Counted from the first letter of the stretch, positions 42,206-51,230 are shown. The stretch is 64,000 nt of DNA from Bacteroidia bacterium (GCA_025454955.1 JALONL010000026.1:1-64000); one strand, 5' to 3'. Translations and numbers: made by a program. The notes: generated from the letters alone by a model not told the origin.

Positions 42206-42745
42206 ATGGAGACAGCAATATTAACAACAATCATTAGCGCAATACCGGCAACATTATTAGCCGTTTATTCACTTATTCGGGTGCGCAAAAATTCAAAAGA
42301 GGTTGAAAAATTTAAAGCTAAGTATCAACGAACTAATTTTACTCATCAATTACAGTTTCAAAAGGAGTTCAATATTTATTCTGAACTATGGGAACTTACA
42401 ATTAAATTAATTGATTCAATTTCAAAACTTACAAGGACAGATAATAGGGGCAATCTTCAAAATTCAATACAATTAGTCGATTTACTATTTCAAGCTAACA
42501 TAGATCTGAAAAAATACATTTTAGTTAATAAGCCTTTTTTTTCGGAAACTATTCATAAAGAACTAAAAGATACAAGTATGTGGATTTCTCGCGCAATTAA
42601 AATTCTGGCAGAAAGATCAAACATTACAGAAAATGAGTTCAATAGTAAAGTAAATGAATTAGAAAAGGAACTTGACTTACTTGCCGAAAAAATATCACTC
42701 GCAATAAAAAATCGAATTACAATAAACGATGAGGCACACAATTAG
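42206..42745 (+). CDS. Membrane-anchored coiled-coil protein
   Basis: 179 residues. N-terminal span (AILTTIISAIPATLLAVYSLI, residues 3-23) followed by long amphipathic helices, with a coiled-coil-like C-terminus (VNELEKELDLLAEKISLAIK). Very AT-rich even compared with the rest of the element and transcribed against the leftward block, so it may be an added cargo (moron) gene. No family recognised; a host-directed role such as exclusion is only a guess. Confidence 0.6.
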   Translation: METAILTTIISAIPATLLAVYSLIRVRKNSKEVEKFKAKYQRTNFTHQLQFQKEFNIYSELWELTIKLIDSISKLTRTDNRGNLQNSIQLVDLLFQANIDLKKYILVNKPFFSETIHKELKDTSMWISRAIKILAERSNITENEFNSKVNELEKELDLLAEKISLAIKNRITINDEAHN

Positions 42746-42754
42746 TTTAATTAA

Positions 42755-43057
42755 TTACCGGTGTAGGAACTTTTCTAAATCATATTTTTCGATCAGTTCA
42801 TTGATATAACCGTGTTTCTCTAACCACAAATAGGATTTGTAGTACTTGCTCGGCGGCATATACACCGTGAAAATAATTAGCTGTTGAACAGGGGTGTAAT
42901 AATGTCCTTCTTTTTTCCCTGTTGCATCTTGCATTCTCAAACGCTGAAACGTTCGCTGAAGTGTACGTATAGGGGTGTTGTACAATTCAGATAAGCCCGG
43001 CATGTGAATTTTTTCCGTAGGGAAAGGGAGTTCAGAGGGCATATTTTCGGGGTACAT
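42755..43057 (-). CDS. Small winged-helix-like protein
   Basis: 100 residues. LSELYNTPIRTLQRTFQRLRM reads like a helix-turn-helix and is followed by a basic turn (ATGKKEGHYYTPVQQ) and two more helices. DNA binding is therefore plausible (excisionase- or initiator-like), but no family was recognised. The gene lies next to the 11-bp iteron array (43397-43440) and converges on the 42206 gene. Confidence 0.45.
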   Translation of the reverse strand: MYPENMPSELPFPTEKIHMPGLSELYNTPIRTLQRTFQRLRMQDATGKKEGHYYTPVQQLIIFTVYMPPSKYYKSYLWLEKHGYINELIEKYDLEKFLHR

Positions 43058-43538
43058 AATTTGTTCATTTTAGGGTGTCTGTTTTTTTGTTACTGCTTAG
43101 TAATTAGGGGAGGGTTAAAGCGGGGTAATCTTAAAACATATACCGGTTAGGATTTTAGTTTTTGTTCCTTAACGTTCCATTAACGTTTGACGGTACAGAA
43201 TGTTACTTGTTGGAAATGCTAAATTTTCCAAAAACAAGACGTTAAAAAAATTATTCCGTTTGCTCAGGCGAGTGTTTGACAGGCATTTTTGTAGCGTTTT
43301 TATGTGTGTTTGTTGTACTGTATTTATCGTAGTTAGTGCAAAATGATGATAGAGTTATCAATTAATGATTGTGAAATTATATCCTTATTGTATGCAGTGA
43401 GTACGGAGTGAGTGCGGAGTGAGTACGGAGTGAGTGCCGGAAACACCAGTAAATACAAGCACCTGTTTTTTGCTTTGATCTGAATTGTAATAGAAATATC
43501 CAGTATTCATAGGGGGAAAACGGGTTTTTAGGCGTTTA
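43058..43538. other. Non-coding control or origin candidate region with iterons
   Basis: No gene found in 481 bp. It contains CCTTAACGTTCC (43167-43178), which recurs at 44345-44356, an AT-rich stretch near 43310-43385, and four 11-bp direct repeats at 43397-43440. The combination of iterons, AT-rich DNA and an adjacent small DNA-binding-like gene would fit a replication origin or a regulatory hub. Confidence 0.4.
43397..43440. repeat. Four 11-bp tandem repeats (iteron-like)
   Basis: GTGAGTACGGA, GTGAGTGCGGA, GTGAGTACGGA and GTGAGTGCCGG follow one another without gaps. Units 1 and 3 are identical, unit 2 differs at one position, and unit 4 carries further changes. An 11-bp unit is about one helical turn, so bound proteins would line up on one DNA face. 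Confidence 0.85.
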
Positions 43539-44072
43539 TCAATTAAAAATGAATTGTTCGGAATGGTGCAGGGTACAATAACTTCCGATTTGTTCTAAAC
43601 CCTTTTGCAAGGCATACACACTAACCAAAAGTTCACCCGGTAAATCGCTTTCCCGTTTTCCTGATTTTTCAGTTTTATTGATCTGTTTTAGGAATAAGAA
43701 ATACAGTTCACGCAGTACATAAAATTTCCAAACCATACGCTGAATGTATTGCCGGTTTACCGGTGGATAATCCATTGTTAGCGTGTAATCTTTTGCGACA
43801 TCTTCTAATTTGGTTTGCATTTCAGCCGGGGTATCACCATTTGCGCGACAAGCTGCGGTAATAAAAAGAAGATCATCTAACCGGCGATCATTTACATACT
43901 GTTTAATACTGTGATATAAATTACTTGCTTGGTTACATATCCAGTCTAATTCGGTTGCAAAATTGGTACGCACTCGCTGTAAACGATTGTACAAAAGATG
44001 TGCTGCACGGTTTACGTTTACATTGAATTGGTCTAATTCTGCCGGGACGTAATTTGCTGCTGCTGCTGACAT
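43539..44072 (-). CDS. Helical protein of unknown function
   Basis: 177 residues, predicted almost fully helical (VNRAAHLLYNRLQRVRTNFATEL, VWKFYVLRELYFLFLKQIN). No signal peptide, membrane span or known motif. Leftward, behind the second operator-like cluster (44178-44234) and ahead of the iteron region. Its position suggests an early or replication-linked gene, but nothing in the sequence shows it. Confidence 0.5.
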   Translation of the reverse strand: MSAAAANYVPAELDQFNVNVNRAAHLLYNRLQRVRTNFATELDWICNQASNLYHSIKQYVNDRRLDDLLFITAACRANGDTPAEMQTKLEDVAKDYTLTMDYPPVNRQYIQRMVWKFYVLRELYFLFLKQINKTEKSGKRESDLPGELLVSVYALQKGLEQIGSYCTLHHSEQFIFN

Positions 44073-44177
44073 AGGTAGTAGTTTGTTATTTGGGTTAGTT
44101 CTTTGGTTTTCTTAACACAAAGTACCGGGCTTTTCTCTTTGGTTTTTAGAGCATATCGCGCAGCTTTGCGACATTCT

Positions 44178-44234
44178 GCGCCAAATCGCGCCAAATTGCG
44201 CCAACTGATGCAAATACAGGCCAAAGCCCGCCAT
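44178..44234. promoter_or_regulatory. Second operator-like repeat cluster
   Basis: GCGCCAAAT, CGCGCCAAAT and TGCGCCAA in tandem (44178-44204), then GCCCGCCATTT (44226-44236). Read on the minus strand these are TTTGGCGC and AAATGGCGGGC, close to the TTTGGCGGGAT sites at 42076-42146. They lie 105-160 nt upstream of the ATG at 44072. The rest of the 44073-44506 gap holds a terminator (44325-44364) and no gene. Confidence 0.5.
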
Positions 44235-44324
44235 TTAGCGACCTTAATAAATCAAATGAGATTAGTAATTGAAAAATGAAAGTCGCAACAAAAAATATTT
44301 TTCGAGTAAAAAACCGAGCAAAAA

Positions 44325-44364
44325 AAAACGGCAGAACGCTAACCCCTTAACGTTCCGCCGTTTT
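44325..44364. terminator. Bidirectional terminator after the XRE repressor gene
   Basis: AACGGC-A-GAACG (from 44327) pairs with CGTTC-C-GCCGTT, flanked by an A tract and a T tract. Its loop contains GCTAACCCCTTAACGT (44338-44353), which recurs exactly inverted at 46422-46437. Confidence 0.7.
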
Positions 44365-44506
44365 AAAAACACCGCTTGTAACTGAGAGAAACAGCGGATT
44401 TCGACAGTAGTTTAATAACGCTGAAATACTTGTTTAGTTTCTTCGCTTTGATAGCCGGTTGAATTTTAGCTATAACCGGAAAGAAATTTCTGTTAGTTGG
44501 TTTAGC

Positions 44507-44773
44507 TTATAGGTCTTTAAGCAGTTCTGAAACAGATATTTTTAATGCGTCCGCAACCTTAAACAAGGTTGATACTGTCAGATTATATCCGTTTTCAAAA
44601 CGGTTTATCCGTGAAGGTTCAAAACCGCTATCAATAGCAAATTTAAAAGCACTGGAATAGCCGTTCGCTTTTCGCTGCTGGCGTATGCGTTCACCAATAA
44701 TTTTTAGCCTTTCCTTTTCACTCAGAACTGCAACGGTCTTACCGGGTGTTTCGGACTTTTTAGATTTTGCCAT
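44507..44773 (-). CDS. XRE-family HTH regulator, candidate element repressor
   Basis: 88 residues from the ATG at 44773 (MAKSKKSETPGK); an in-frame stretch to 44824 lacks domain residues. HTH_3 domain: IGERIRQQRKANGYSS, FAIDSGFEPSRINRFENGYNLTVSTLFKVADALKI. It is a paralog of the 45730 product (shared IRQxRKAxGYSS, FAxDxGF, ENGxN, LxKVAxA). Divergent from the 44890 gene across a 116-bp promoter region, the layout of a cI-like switch. DNA binding is near certain; the target sites are unknown. Confidence 0.82.
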   Translation of the reverse strand: MAKSKKSETPGKTVAVLSEKERLKIIGERIRQQRKANGYSSAFKFAIDSGFEPSRINRFENGYNLTVSTLFKVADALKISVSELLKDL

Positions 44774-44840
44774 ACCACAAAACAAATAAGACATTGCCGA
44801 ATTTAAAACGTCATATATGTACATTACACATAAATAAACA

Positions 44841-44848
44841 TATATTTG
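44841..44848 (+). promoter_or_regulatory. TAnnTTTG -7 box upstream of the 44890 gene
   Basis: TATATTTG fits the Bacteroidetes -7 consensus, 41 nt before the ATG at 44890, in the AT-rich divergent intergenic region between the XRE repressor and the rightward early gene. No clear -33 element. Confidence 0.45.
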
Positions 44849-44889
44849 TAAAACACATATACGGCAATATTAATTAAAACCATCGCGCA

Positions 44890-45555
44890 ATGACAAACCA
44901 AAAAAAATTATCAAAAAGTCCCCGATCAGCGACAACCGAAATTCAGCAACATTCAGTAAATGAATTAATTAAACTAACTATTGGTATTGATTATGAGATA
45001 CAGCCCCGTTATCTATTATTAGCAATGCGACTAATGAGTTTCGGTTATTCAACTTGGCTGCATTCACCAAAATGCAAACTACCAGAAACATATAAAAAAG
45101 TTATCCGGCATTATCGGGACACCCTGAACGATAACCCGGATTTATTCCAAAATACCAGATTGAACGGCTATAACCGTGCCGGACTGAATATTTTAAACTA
45201 TTACCCTGACTATCAAAACTGGCTCTATTCGTTAACAGATTCAGAGGAACTTTACCACAGTCCGCACTATGAAAAATACCGGCTTATTTCTTCGCCGTTA
45301 AAATTTTGCCCTTACCTGACAAAAGAAAGTGCAATTAGAATGCGAAATGCGGGCATTTATTCGCTTTATCAAATGCTGTTGACACTTACCTATCCCGAAA
45401 TACGCGAACGTGCGTATATCTCAAAAAAAGAGGCTCAAAAGTTGTTCCCCCGGCTTTACAGGCTCGGCTTGTTACCGGCAGCAGAAAAAAAGGATTTGAT
45501 CGTTTCAGCAGATCAATTAAGCGATGCTGTTTTTGAATTAACGGCTAAACTGTAA
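44890..45555 (+). CDS. Unknown protein of the element control region
   Basis: 221 residues. Mixed helical sequence with many Tyr and aromatic residues (YDYEIQPRYLLLAMRLMSFGY-type start around residues 36-56, YPDYQNWLYSL, MRNAGIYSLYQMLLTL). No signal, membrane span or recognised motif. First rightward gene opposite the XRE repressor, so probably an early gene such as a replication or antirepressor function; that is inference from position only. Confidence 0.55.
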   Translation: MTNQKKLSKSPRSATTEIQQHSVNELIKLTIGIDYEIQPRYLLLAMRLMSFGYSTWLHSPKCKLPETYKKVIRHYRDTLNDNPDLFQNTRLNGYNRAGLNILNYYPDYQNWLYSLTDSEELYHSPHYEKYRLISSPLKFCPYLTKESAIRMRNAGIYSLYQMLLTLTYPEIRERAYISKKEAQKLFPRLYRLGLLPAAEKKDLIVSADQLSDAVFELTAKL

Positions 45556-45729
45556 CCAGAAGATGAAACAGAAAGCAAGCCCCCAAAATCAAACCGTATG
45601 CTGTTTGAATATAAAATCTAAACAACTACGCCCGCGAAATTGCGACGGGTTTTGTTGCTTATACTGCGTGAATGTTCGTAGTGAGTTTGCTGCATCTTTT
45701 CCAGTTGTTAAACCTGTAAAAGCGAAAAA

Positions 45730-45999
45730 ATGAAACGCGGCCCGAAACCTAAAAATTTGGATAAAGACACCGAAACGGTTTTTAAACAAATAGGAAAACA
45801 TATCCGGCAACTACGCAAAGCCAAAGGGTATAGCAGCCACGAACTATTTGCATACGATCACGGTTTTGCACGGGCGCAGTATCTCAGCTATGAGAACGGG
45901 CGAAATATGGAGTTATACTCCTTAATGAAAGTTGCAGCAGCGTTTGAAATGGATTTAAAAACCTTTTTTGATACGCTGCCTGTTGAGCGGAAAGACTAA
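45730..45999 (+). CDS. XRE-family HTH regulator, paralog of the 44507 product
   Basis: 89 residues. HTH domain: IGKHIRQLRKAKGYSSHELF, FARAQYLSYENGRNMELYSLMKVAAAF. Basic N-terminus (MKRGPKPKN). Rightward and opposite in orientation to its paralog, like a cI/Cro pair separated by one gene. Followed by a 750-bp non-coding stretch with strong RNA structures. Confidence 0.82.
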   Translation: MKRGPKPKNLDKDTETVFKQIGKHIRQLRKAKGYSSHELFAYDHGFARAQYLSYENGRNMELYSLMKVAAAFEMDLKTFFDTLPVERKD

Positions 46000-46136
46000 G
46001 GTTTTTAAATTAATTTTTGTTATCTATTGACATTCGGGGGTAAATCAACTTAAATTTAGCCCCGAAATCAAAAACTAAATGCCTATCGGATAAACCCGGT
46101 TTTAACATATCGTTCAGCGTTGATGCTGTTTTTCTT

Positions 46137-46242
46137 TTACGGAAATCTGGTAAATTTTAAAGAGAGAAGAAAACAAGCTATCACGCTCGCGCACGGCGCG
46201 GGCGTGGCTTGTTTCTCTCGCGGCTTACCAGAGCCTCCGTAA
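46137..46242. ncRNA. Extended 106-nt hairpin, candidate structured RNA or origin element
   Basis: The outer arms TTACGGA-aat-CTGGTAA (46137-46153) and TTACCAGAgcCTCCGTAA (46225-46242) pair. Inside them GAGAGA...AACAAGC pairs with GCTTGTTTCTCTC. At the core CACGC-t-CGCGC pairs with GCGCG-g-GCGTG around a 3-nt loop. About 40 of 50 positions per arm can pair. Because it is a nearly symmetric inverted repeat, either strand could fold. No T tract follows, so it is not a simple terminator. Confidence 0.6.
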
Positions 46243-46382
46243 GAACAAACCACTAACCCGCGCCCCTATTTTTTGGGTATGCGGAAATATAAAATACAAC
46301 ACCCAAAACTGAGAATATCCCCAAATCTGCCGATAAAATTTTTGTATTACAATCCTGAACTTTCGCCCCCCGGAATGTGCAG

Positions 46383-46478
46383 GGGTATAACATACCCGGA
46401 GGGGACGACCGTGTGCAACTGACGTTAAGGGGTTAGCCTCAGTGCGGCTGTAATTTTTTTATAGTCGCGGCACACGGT
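46383..46478. other. Second structured segment with nested inverted repeats
   Basis: GGGTAT/ATACCC form a perfect stem (46383-46388 and 46392-46397). ACCGTGTGC (46408-46416) pairs with GCACACGGT (46470-46478), enclosing ACGTTAAGGGGTTAGC (46422-46437) and an AGCC/GGCT hairpin followed by a T7 run. The inner hairpin could be a rightward terminator. Confidence 0.5.
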
Positions 46479-46751
46479 TATTTCAATTCTACGTCTATTG
46501 CCTGTTATCGTAAAAAGTAAATCACTTAAAACAGAAAAACGATGCTGTAAAACCGCCCCGCATACTTCATAATATTAGCTGAACCTTTTGCACGTCAGAA
46601 ACGGCATCCCAGAAACCGTTTAACGTAAACCATTGCCCGGCGCACATCTTGACCTCCCCGCTCCGGCATCCCTGTACGTTTATGCTCACTTGAATTTGAT
46701 AACCAAACCGGAATAGTTATTCCGGTGTAACACACTTATTCAATTCTTACG

Positions 46752-49700
46752 ATGAAAAAACCAAATCAACCTGCTGCGGGGTTAATCCGCAGCCTGTTTG
46801 TACTGCTTTCTATTTTAGTTTGGAGTGCAAATAGTAAAGCGCAAAACTCCTGTTCTACGGCTGTGCAAATTACAGCAGCAAACAACGGGGCAACGTTTCA
46901 GCAAACAAATGAAAATAGTTGGTATTCGTTTACTGCAACAACAGGAATACAACAAATAACAATTCGTAATCACTACAATAACACGTTTCCCGGTCAAGTT
47001 GCAACAGTTGCAGTTTATAGCGGTAACTGTTCAACTTTAAACCTTCTTGAGATTCAAAGCGCACCGTTTAATCCGAATAATCCGCTTGCTGATACCTCAA
47101 TAATTATTGTAATTGATAGTTTGCAAATTGGTTCACAGTATTACATAAAAACGATACTGAAAAATCAAGATGCTGCCGATTACAGTGTAACAGTTTCAAC
47201 AACGGTATTAAGTCCTTGTGCAAATTGGGATATTCAAACTCCAATTTATGTAGCTCCCGGTAGTTCAATAAATAATTATTTTTCACTTGGTTGGTTTGGA
47301 TACTTTTCAGGTCAAAATACCTTTTATATGGCTGCTCAGGTAATAAGCGGTAATTTAGGTATTACAAATTTACGTATCGACTGGGAGGCTTGCGATGGTA
47401 ACTTTTACACAGCCAATAATACAATTTCTCAAACATTAACTGCGGGGCCACTCACTTGTATAACTGGTACTACGACGTTTTATTTAGATGGTAACGTAGC
47501 GGCAAATGCAAATGTAGGTGAGCAACTTTGTATTAAAGTATGGGTATATGATTTATTGGCACAGTTAATTTGCGAAAAAGAATTTTGTATTGAAGTTTGT
47601 GCTGATTTAGCAAATGCGGGACAAGATCAAACAATTTGCCGGGGAGAATGCGTTACACTTACCGGCGAAAATGCAGATAGTTTTGTATGGTATGACGGTT
47701 CAACAAACCAACCTTTAGATACCGGATTGACATTTACAGTTTGTCCAAATCAAACAACGACTTATTATGTTATTCCAGTATCGGGTTTTACTTGTACGGC
47801 AGCTAAAGATTATGTAACAGTTTTTGTAACTCCTGTTCCTAATGTTTTGATAGTTCCTGACTTTTCGCAAATCTGCATAAATGCCGAATTTCAGTTGCAA
47901 GCTATAACACAAGGTACACCCGATCCGTGGGTGTGGACGTGTAGCAATAGTTCAAATGTCATCAACTGCGTTACGAATGATTGCGGTGTAATTTCATCAC
48001 AAACAACAGGAACAGCTACCTATACTGCAACTACATATTTTCAGGATATAGGTTGTTATGGCTCTGCAAGTTTTACAGTTAATCCGGTATTGCCTCCTAC
48101 TGTTAATGCAGGTAATGATATTGATATATGTTTAGGACACCCGGTAACACTTACCGGTAGTGCGTCTGGAGTGTACGATCAAACATTTTGGCAAACAAAC
48201 GTTTCCCCGCAGCTTTGTACCAACTGCACAACAGTTACAACAACACCAACACCGGGAACACAATATGCCGTCTTTACGGTAACAAGTTCTCAAACTGAAT
48301 GCGTAGCCACAGATACCGCACTGATTAATATTACACAACTTCCGGGCGTTACTTTAGTGCCGTTACTTGGTTCAAATGCAAATATTCTTTGCGCAAATGT
48401 CGCCTATACAGTAAACGGTGCGCCAGCAGGTTCTACCATTGTTTGGACACATACCGCAAATGCAAACGTTAGCGCGTCACAATCAGCACCAAATATTTAT
48501 TCCGTTAATTGGGGACAATCAAATGCTACAACTGGAACAGTGCAAGCTACCGTAACAGCACCCGACGGCTGTATGGCGTTGCTACAATTACCTGTTTCAA
48601 TTAGCTGTTGTTCTACAATTTCGAGCGAAACAATTATTGAATTGAATAACCAATCTTCCGGTTATTTACTGGCAAATATTGATTCTCTTTGCCCGAATTG
48701 TGTAGTTAACGGAAATCAGATTACACAGCCCATCGCGCAAACAATCTTTATCAATATCAATGGGGTGTTTACTATTGATGCTCCTTTGATGCTTACCGGA
48801 TTTAGTGAAATCCGTATGGGCACAAATGCCAGTATAAATATTATTTCCGGCAGTGCTTTAGAACTAAGAAACTGTACAACGTCAACCTATTGCGGTGTAA
48901 TGTGGGATGGTATTTATATTAACGGTTCTTCAACGACCTTAAAAGTAAATACTAACACAATGCTGCAACAGGCCAGAAATGCTATTGTATCAGTAAACGG
49001 TGGCCGTTACGTTGTTTCAGATACCCGGTTTAGAGATTGTGTAAAAGGTATTTGGGTGAAACCATTTGCAACGGCTCACAGTGGTACGGTGCAATCTTCC
49101 GTTTTTGAAATGCCGGGTACTTTCTTACCTGCTGTTCCTGCATTACCTGCATCTACAACTAAAACACTTGCCGGTATTGAAATTGAACAAGTAAACGGCT
49201 TAATCGTTGGTAATGCTTCACAAGCTAATTTTAGAAATACATTTACCGGTTTGTTTAAAGGTGTATTTGCAACCGCGTCAAACTCTACAATATTAAATGC
49301 AGAGTTTACAAACTTAGTCGCTACAAATTCAGTAGCTATGAGCGGCACAGCTATACATTGTCAAGGGTTAAAAAATATTCCGTACCTGCAAAGTATTACC
49401 GTAGGCGGGACATCTGCAAATATGTCTTGCCGCGTTAATAATTCACGTCGCGGTGTTGTGGTTAACCTTGCTCATAATGTCAACATAACCGGAAACAGTT
49501 TTACAAATTTCAACAACTGGTTTGCCAGTCCTGCCGTTGGTATCGCCGTAAATAATTGTCAGGGGCGTACAATTCAAATTCAGAACAATAGAATTTCAAA
49601 TGCAACGGCTGCAAATCGTTTACCTGTTGGGATTAATGTAACTGATGTAAACGGCTCTACTGTAAATATTCTGAATAACCGACTACTACAATGCAACAGT

Positions 49701-51230
49701 GCTGCTAATAATTACGCAGAACAAACAGGCACGGGCATAGTGGTACAAAACACCTCATCCGTTCCGGTATTTTTGAATATCAGCAATAACGATACGATCA
49801 GCAGTTTTGCTTTAGGTATTAATCTTATCAATATTACAAATGCAGCAAATAATCAGGCATTAGTGGTGTTGAATAAGGTACTATTTACAAAACCCAAAGT
49901 GAACTACTTTAGCCAACTGCACTACGGTATTGGTGTTACCAACTGCACACAGATTAAAGTTGATACAAACATTGTTCGTCGTACTTCTCCAGTTGCTTGG
50001 AACACTTCTGATTTACCGGCACAAGCAACCAATTTACGCGGGGTGTACATTACCAATTCCGGGGGCTGCATTATCTCAGATAATACATTCTCAGATTTAG
50101 GTGAGGGTGTTCATGCAAACGGTACTTTACCGGCTACCTATTTTGTTTGTAATGAACTGCTGAACAGTTTCAGGGCGTTCATGTTTTCTGGTAGTACTGC
50201 CGGTTCTGCTTTGCTAAACGATCAGTTGACGTTTCAGAATAACACGTACCCAACAGGAAATAATTTTGTAGGTTCAATAAATTCTGATTTAGCGGGTTCT
50301 ATTCGGTCGGTAACTAATACTCTTAATGGTATTAATTGGTACTATTCAGGAGTAATGCCAAGTTCAGGCTCTTTGCTTTTTGGTAGTTTAGCAAATTCAA
50401 CGAATACCCCTGTAATGAGTAATAATGGTTCGCAATGTGCAAATGGTCAATTTTTCGTAGTATCACCGGTTGATGAGCGTGATAAATTAGCCGGAACTCA
50501 AATTGCTCTTAGTTCAGATGCTCAGGCCGATGAACTGACAAAGCAAATGGCGGCAAAAGATGCACACCGGTTACTTTTGGAACATCCCGACTGGTTAAAT
50601 TTGAATACCGCACAGGACGGGGATTATTCAGATTTTTACCAGTTGGCTGATTCTTCTGAAATTGGTGTAACCAATCACACAGAAAAGGCTGCGGTTAACG
50701 ATCTTGATACGTTGGCGATCACATTAAATACTGATCTTTCCGGCAGTTTGGAATTAACGGAAATACACAAAGTTGTTTTCCAAATCTATAACCAAACCTG
50801 GCTTTTAGATACGGTTGGAATTTCTTCACAAGATACCGCCGTACTGTTACCTATTGCATTAATGCACCCGGCACAGGGGGGCGATGCTGTTTATACAGCA
50901 CGGGTTATGCTTGGTATTACCGTTGATGATGCAACCGGAAACTATAATTATAGAATGATGCAACAAACTGAGGTTGTAAATTCTGTTGTTGATGTTTACC
51001 CTAATCCGGCTGACCAGATCATTACAATAACAGGTTTTGCGAATGAAACGGATATTGTTTTGTTTACCCTTTTCGACCTATCAGGTAGAAAAGTGATTGA
51101 AAAACAGTTGGTAACAGGCAATGGAACTGCAACCGTTTATGTCAATGAATTGCAACAGGGGGCGTATTTGTATCAAATCTCTGTTAATGGAGCTTTGACA
51201 AAATCGGAACGCCTTGTAATTACACATTAA
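46752..51230 (+). CDS. Giant T9SS type A surface protein with beta-helix region
   Basis: 1492 residues, likely exported through the Sec and T9SS pathways. Signal peptide in residues 1-31 (IRSLFVLLSILVWSANSKAQ). A PPC-like domain follows (NSWYSFTATTGIQQITI), then repeated Ig/PKD-like segments (about 285-620; paired Cys, DICLGHPVTLTGSASG). Residues about 640-1220 form a long parallel beta-helix-like region (NNRISNA, NNRLLQC, ISNNDTI). The end is a classic T9SS sorting domain (VVDVYPNPADQIITITG through GAYLYQISV). Beta-helix proteins often bind or cut polysaccharides; no catalytic site was identified. It is a cargo gene of the mobile element and AT-rich like it. Confidence 0.85.
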   Translation: MKKPNQPAAGLIRSLFVLLSILVWSANSKAQNSCSTAVQITAANNGATFQQTNENSWYSFTATTGIQQITIRNHYNNTFPGQVATVAVYSGNCSTLNLLEIQSAPFNPNNPLADTSIIIVIDSLQIGSQYYIKTILKNQDAADYSVTVSTTVLSPCANWDIQTPIYVAPGSSINNYFSLGWFGYFSGQNTFYMAAQVISGNLGITNLRIDWEACDGNFYTANNTISQTLTAGPLTCITGTTTFYLDGNVAANANVGEQLCIKVWVYDLLAQLICEKEFCIEVCADLANAGQDQTICRGECVTLTGENADSFVWYDGSTNQPLDTGLTFTVCPNQTTTYYVIPVSGFTCTAAKDYVTVFVTPVPNVLIVPDFSQICINAEFQLQAITQGTPDPWVWTCSNSSNVINCVTNDCGVISSQTTGTATYTATTYFQDIGCYGSASFTVNPVLPPTVNAGNDIDICLGHPVTLTGSASGVYDQTFWQTNVSPQLCTNCTTVTTTPTPGTQYAVFTVTSSQTECVATDTALINITQLPGVTLVPLLGSNANILCANVAYTVNGAPAGSTIVWTHTANANVSASQSAPNIYSVNWGQSNATTGTVQATVTAPDGCMALLQLPVSISCCSTISSETIIELNNQSSGYLLANIDSLCPNCVVNGNQITQPIAQTIFININGVFTIDAPLMLTGFSEIRMGTNASINIISGSALELRNCTTSTYCGVMWDGIYINGSSTTLKVNTNTMLQQARNAIVSVNGGRYVVSDTRFRDCVKGIWVKPFATAHSGTVQSSVFEMPGTFLPAVPALPASTTKTLAGIEIEQVNGLIVGNASQANFRNTFTGLFKGVFATASNSTILNAEFTNLVATNSVAMSGTAIHCQGLKNIPYLQSITVGGTSANMSCRVNNSRRGVVVNLAHNVNITGNSFTNFNNWFASPAVGIAVNNCQGRTIQIQNNRISNATAANRLPVGINVTDVNGSTVNILNNRLLQCNSAANNYAEQTGTGIVVQNTSSVPVFLNISNNDTISSFALGINLINITNAANNQALVVLNKVLFTKPKVNYFSQLHYGIGVTNCTQIKVDTNIVRRTSPVAWNTSDLPAQATNLRGVYITNSGGCIISDNTFSDLGEGVHANGTLPATYFVCNELLNSFRAFMFSGSTAGSALLNDQLTFQNNTYPTGNNFVGSINSDLAGSIRSVTNTLNGINWYYSGVMPSSGSLLFGSLANSTNTPVMSNNGSQCANGQFFVVSPVDERDKLAGTQIALSSDAQADELTKQMAAKDAHRLLLEHPDWLNLNTAQDGDYSDFYQLADSSEIGVTNHTEKAAVNDLDTLAITLNTDLSGSLELTEIHKVVFQIYNQTWLLDTVGISSQDTAVLLPIALMHPAQGGDAVYTARVMLGITVDDATGNYNYRMMQQTEVVNSVVDVYPNPADQIITITGFANETDIVLFTLFDLSGRKVIEKQLVTGNGTATVYVNELQQGAYLYQISVNGALTKSERLVITH

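Larger units (their letters stand above)
46000..46751. other. Long non-coding stretch with structured elements
   Basis: No credible gene in 752 bp on either strand. It holds a large extended hairpin (46137-46242) and a smaller structured segment (46383-46478) with a 16-nt inverted copy of the 44338-44353 motif. A further 270 nt lead to the large T9SS gene. No clear -7 box was found before the ATG at 46752. It may be the promoter/leader of the cargo genes, a replication origin or a non-coding RNA locus. Confidence 0.5.

Noticed and set aside
43397..43440. Short CRISPR-like repeats
   Set aside because: Units are 11 bp and contiguous, with no spacers.
46137..46242. Retron msr-msd RNA
   Set aside because: No reverse transcriptase gene is present nearby, and the hairpin lacks a recognisable msr-type layout.
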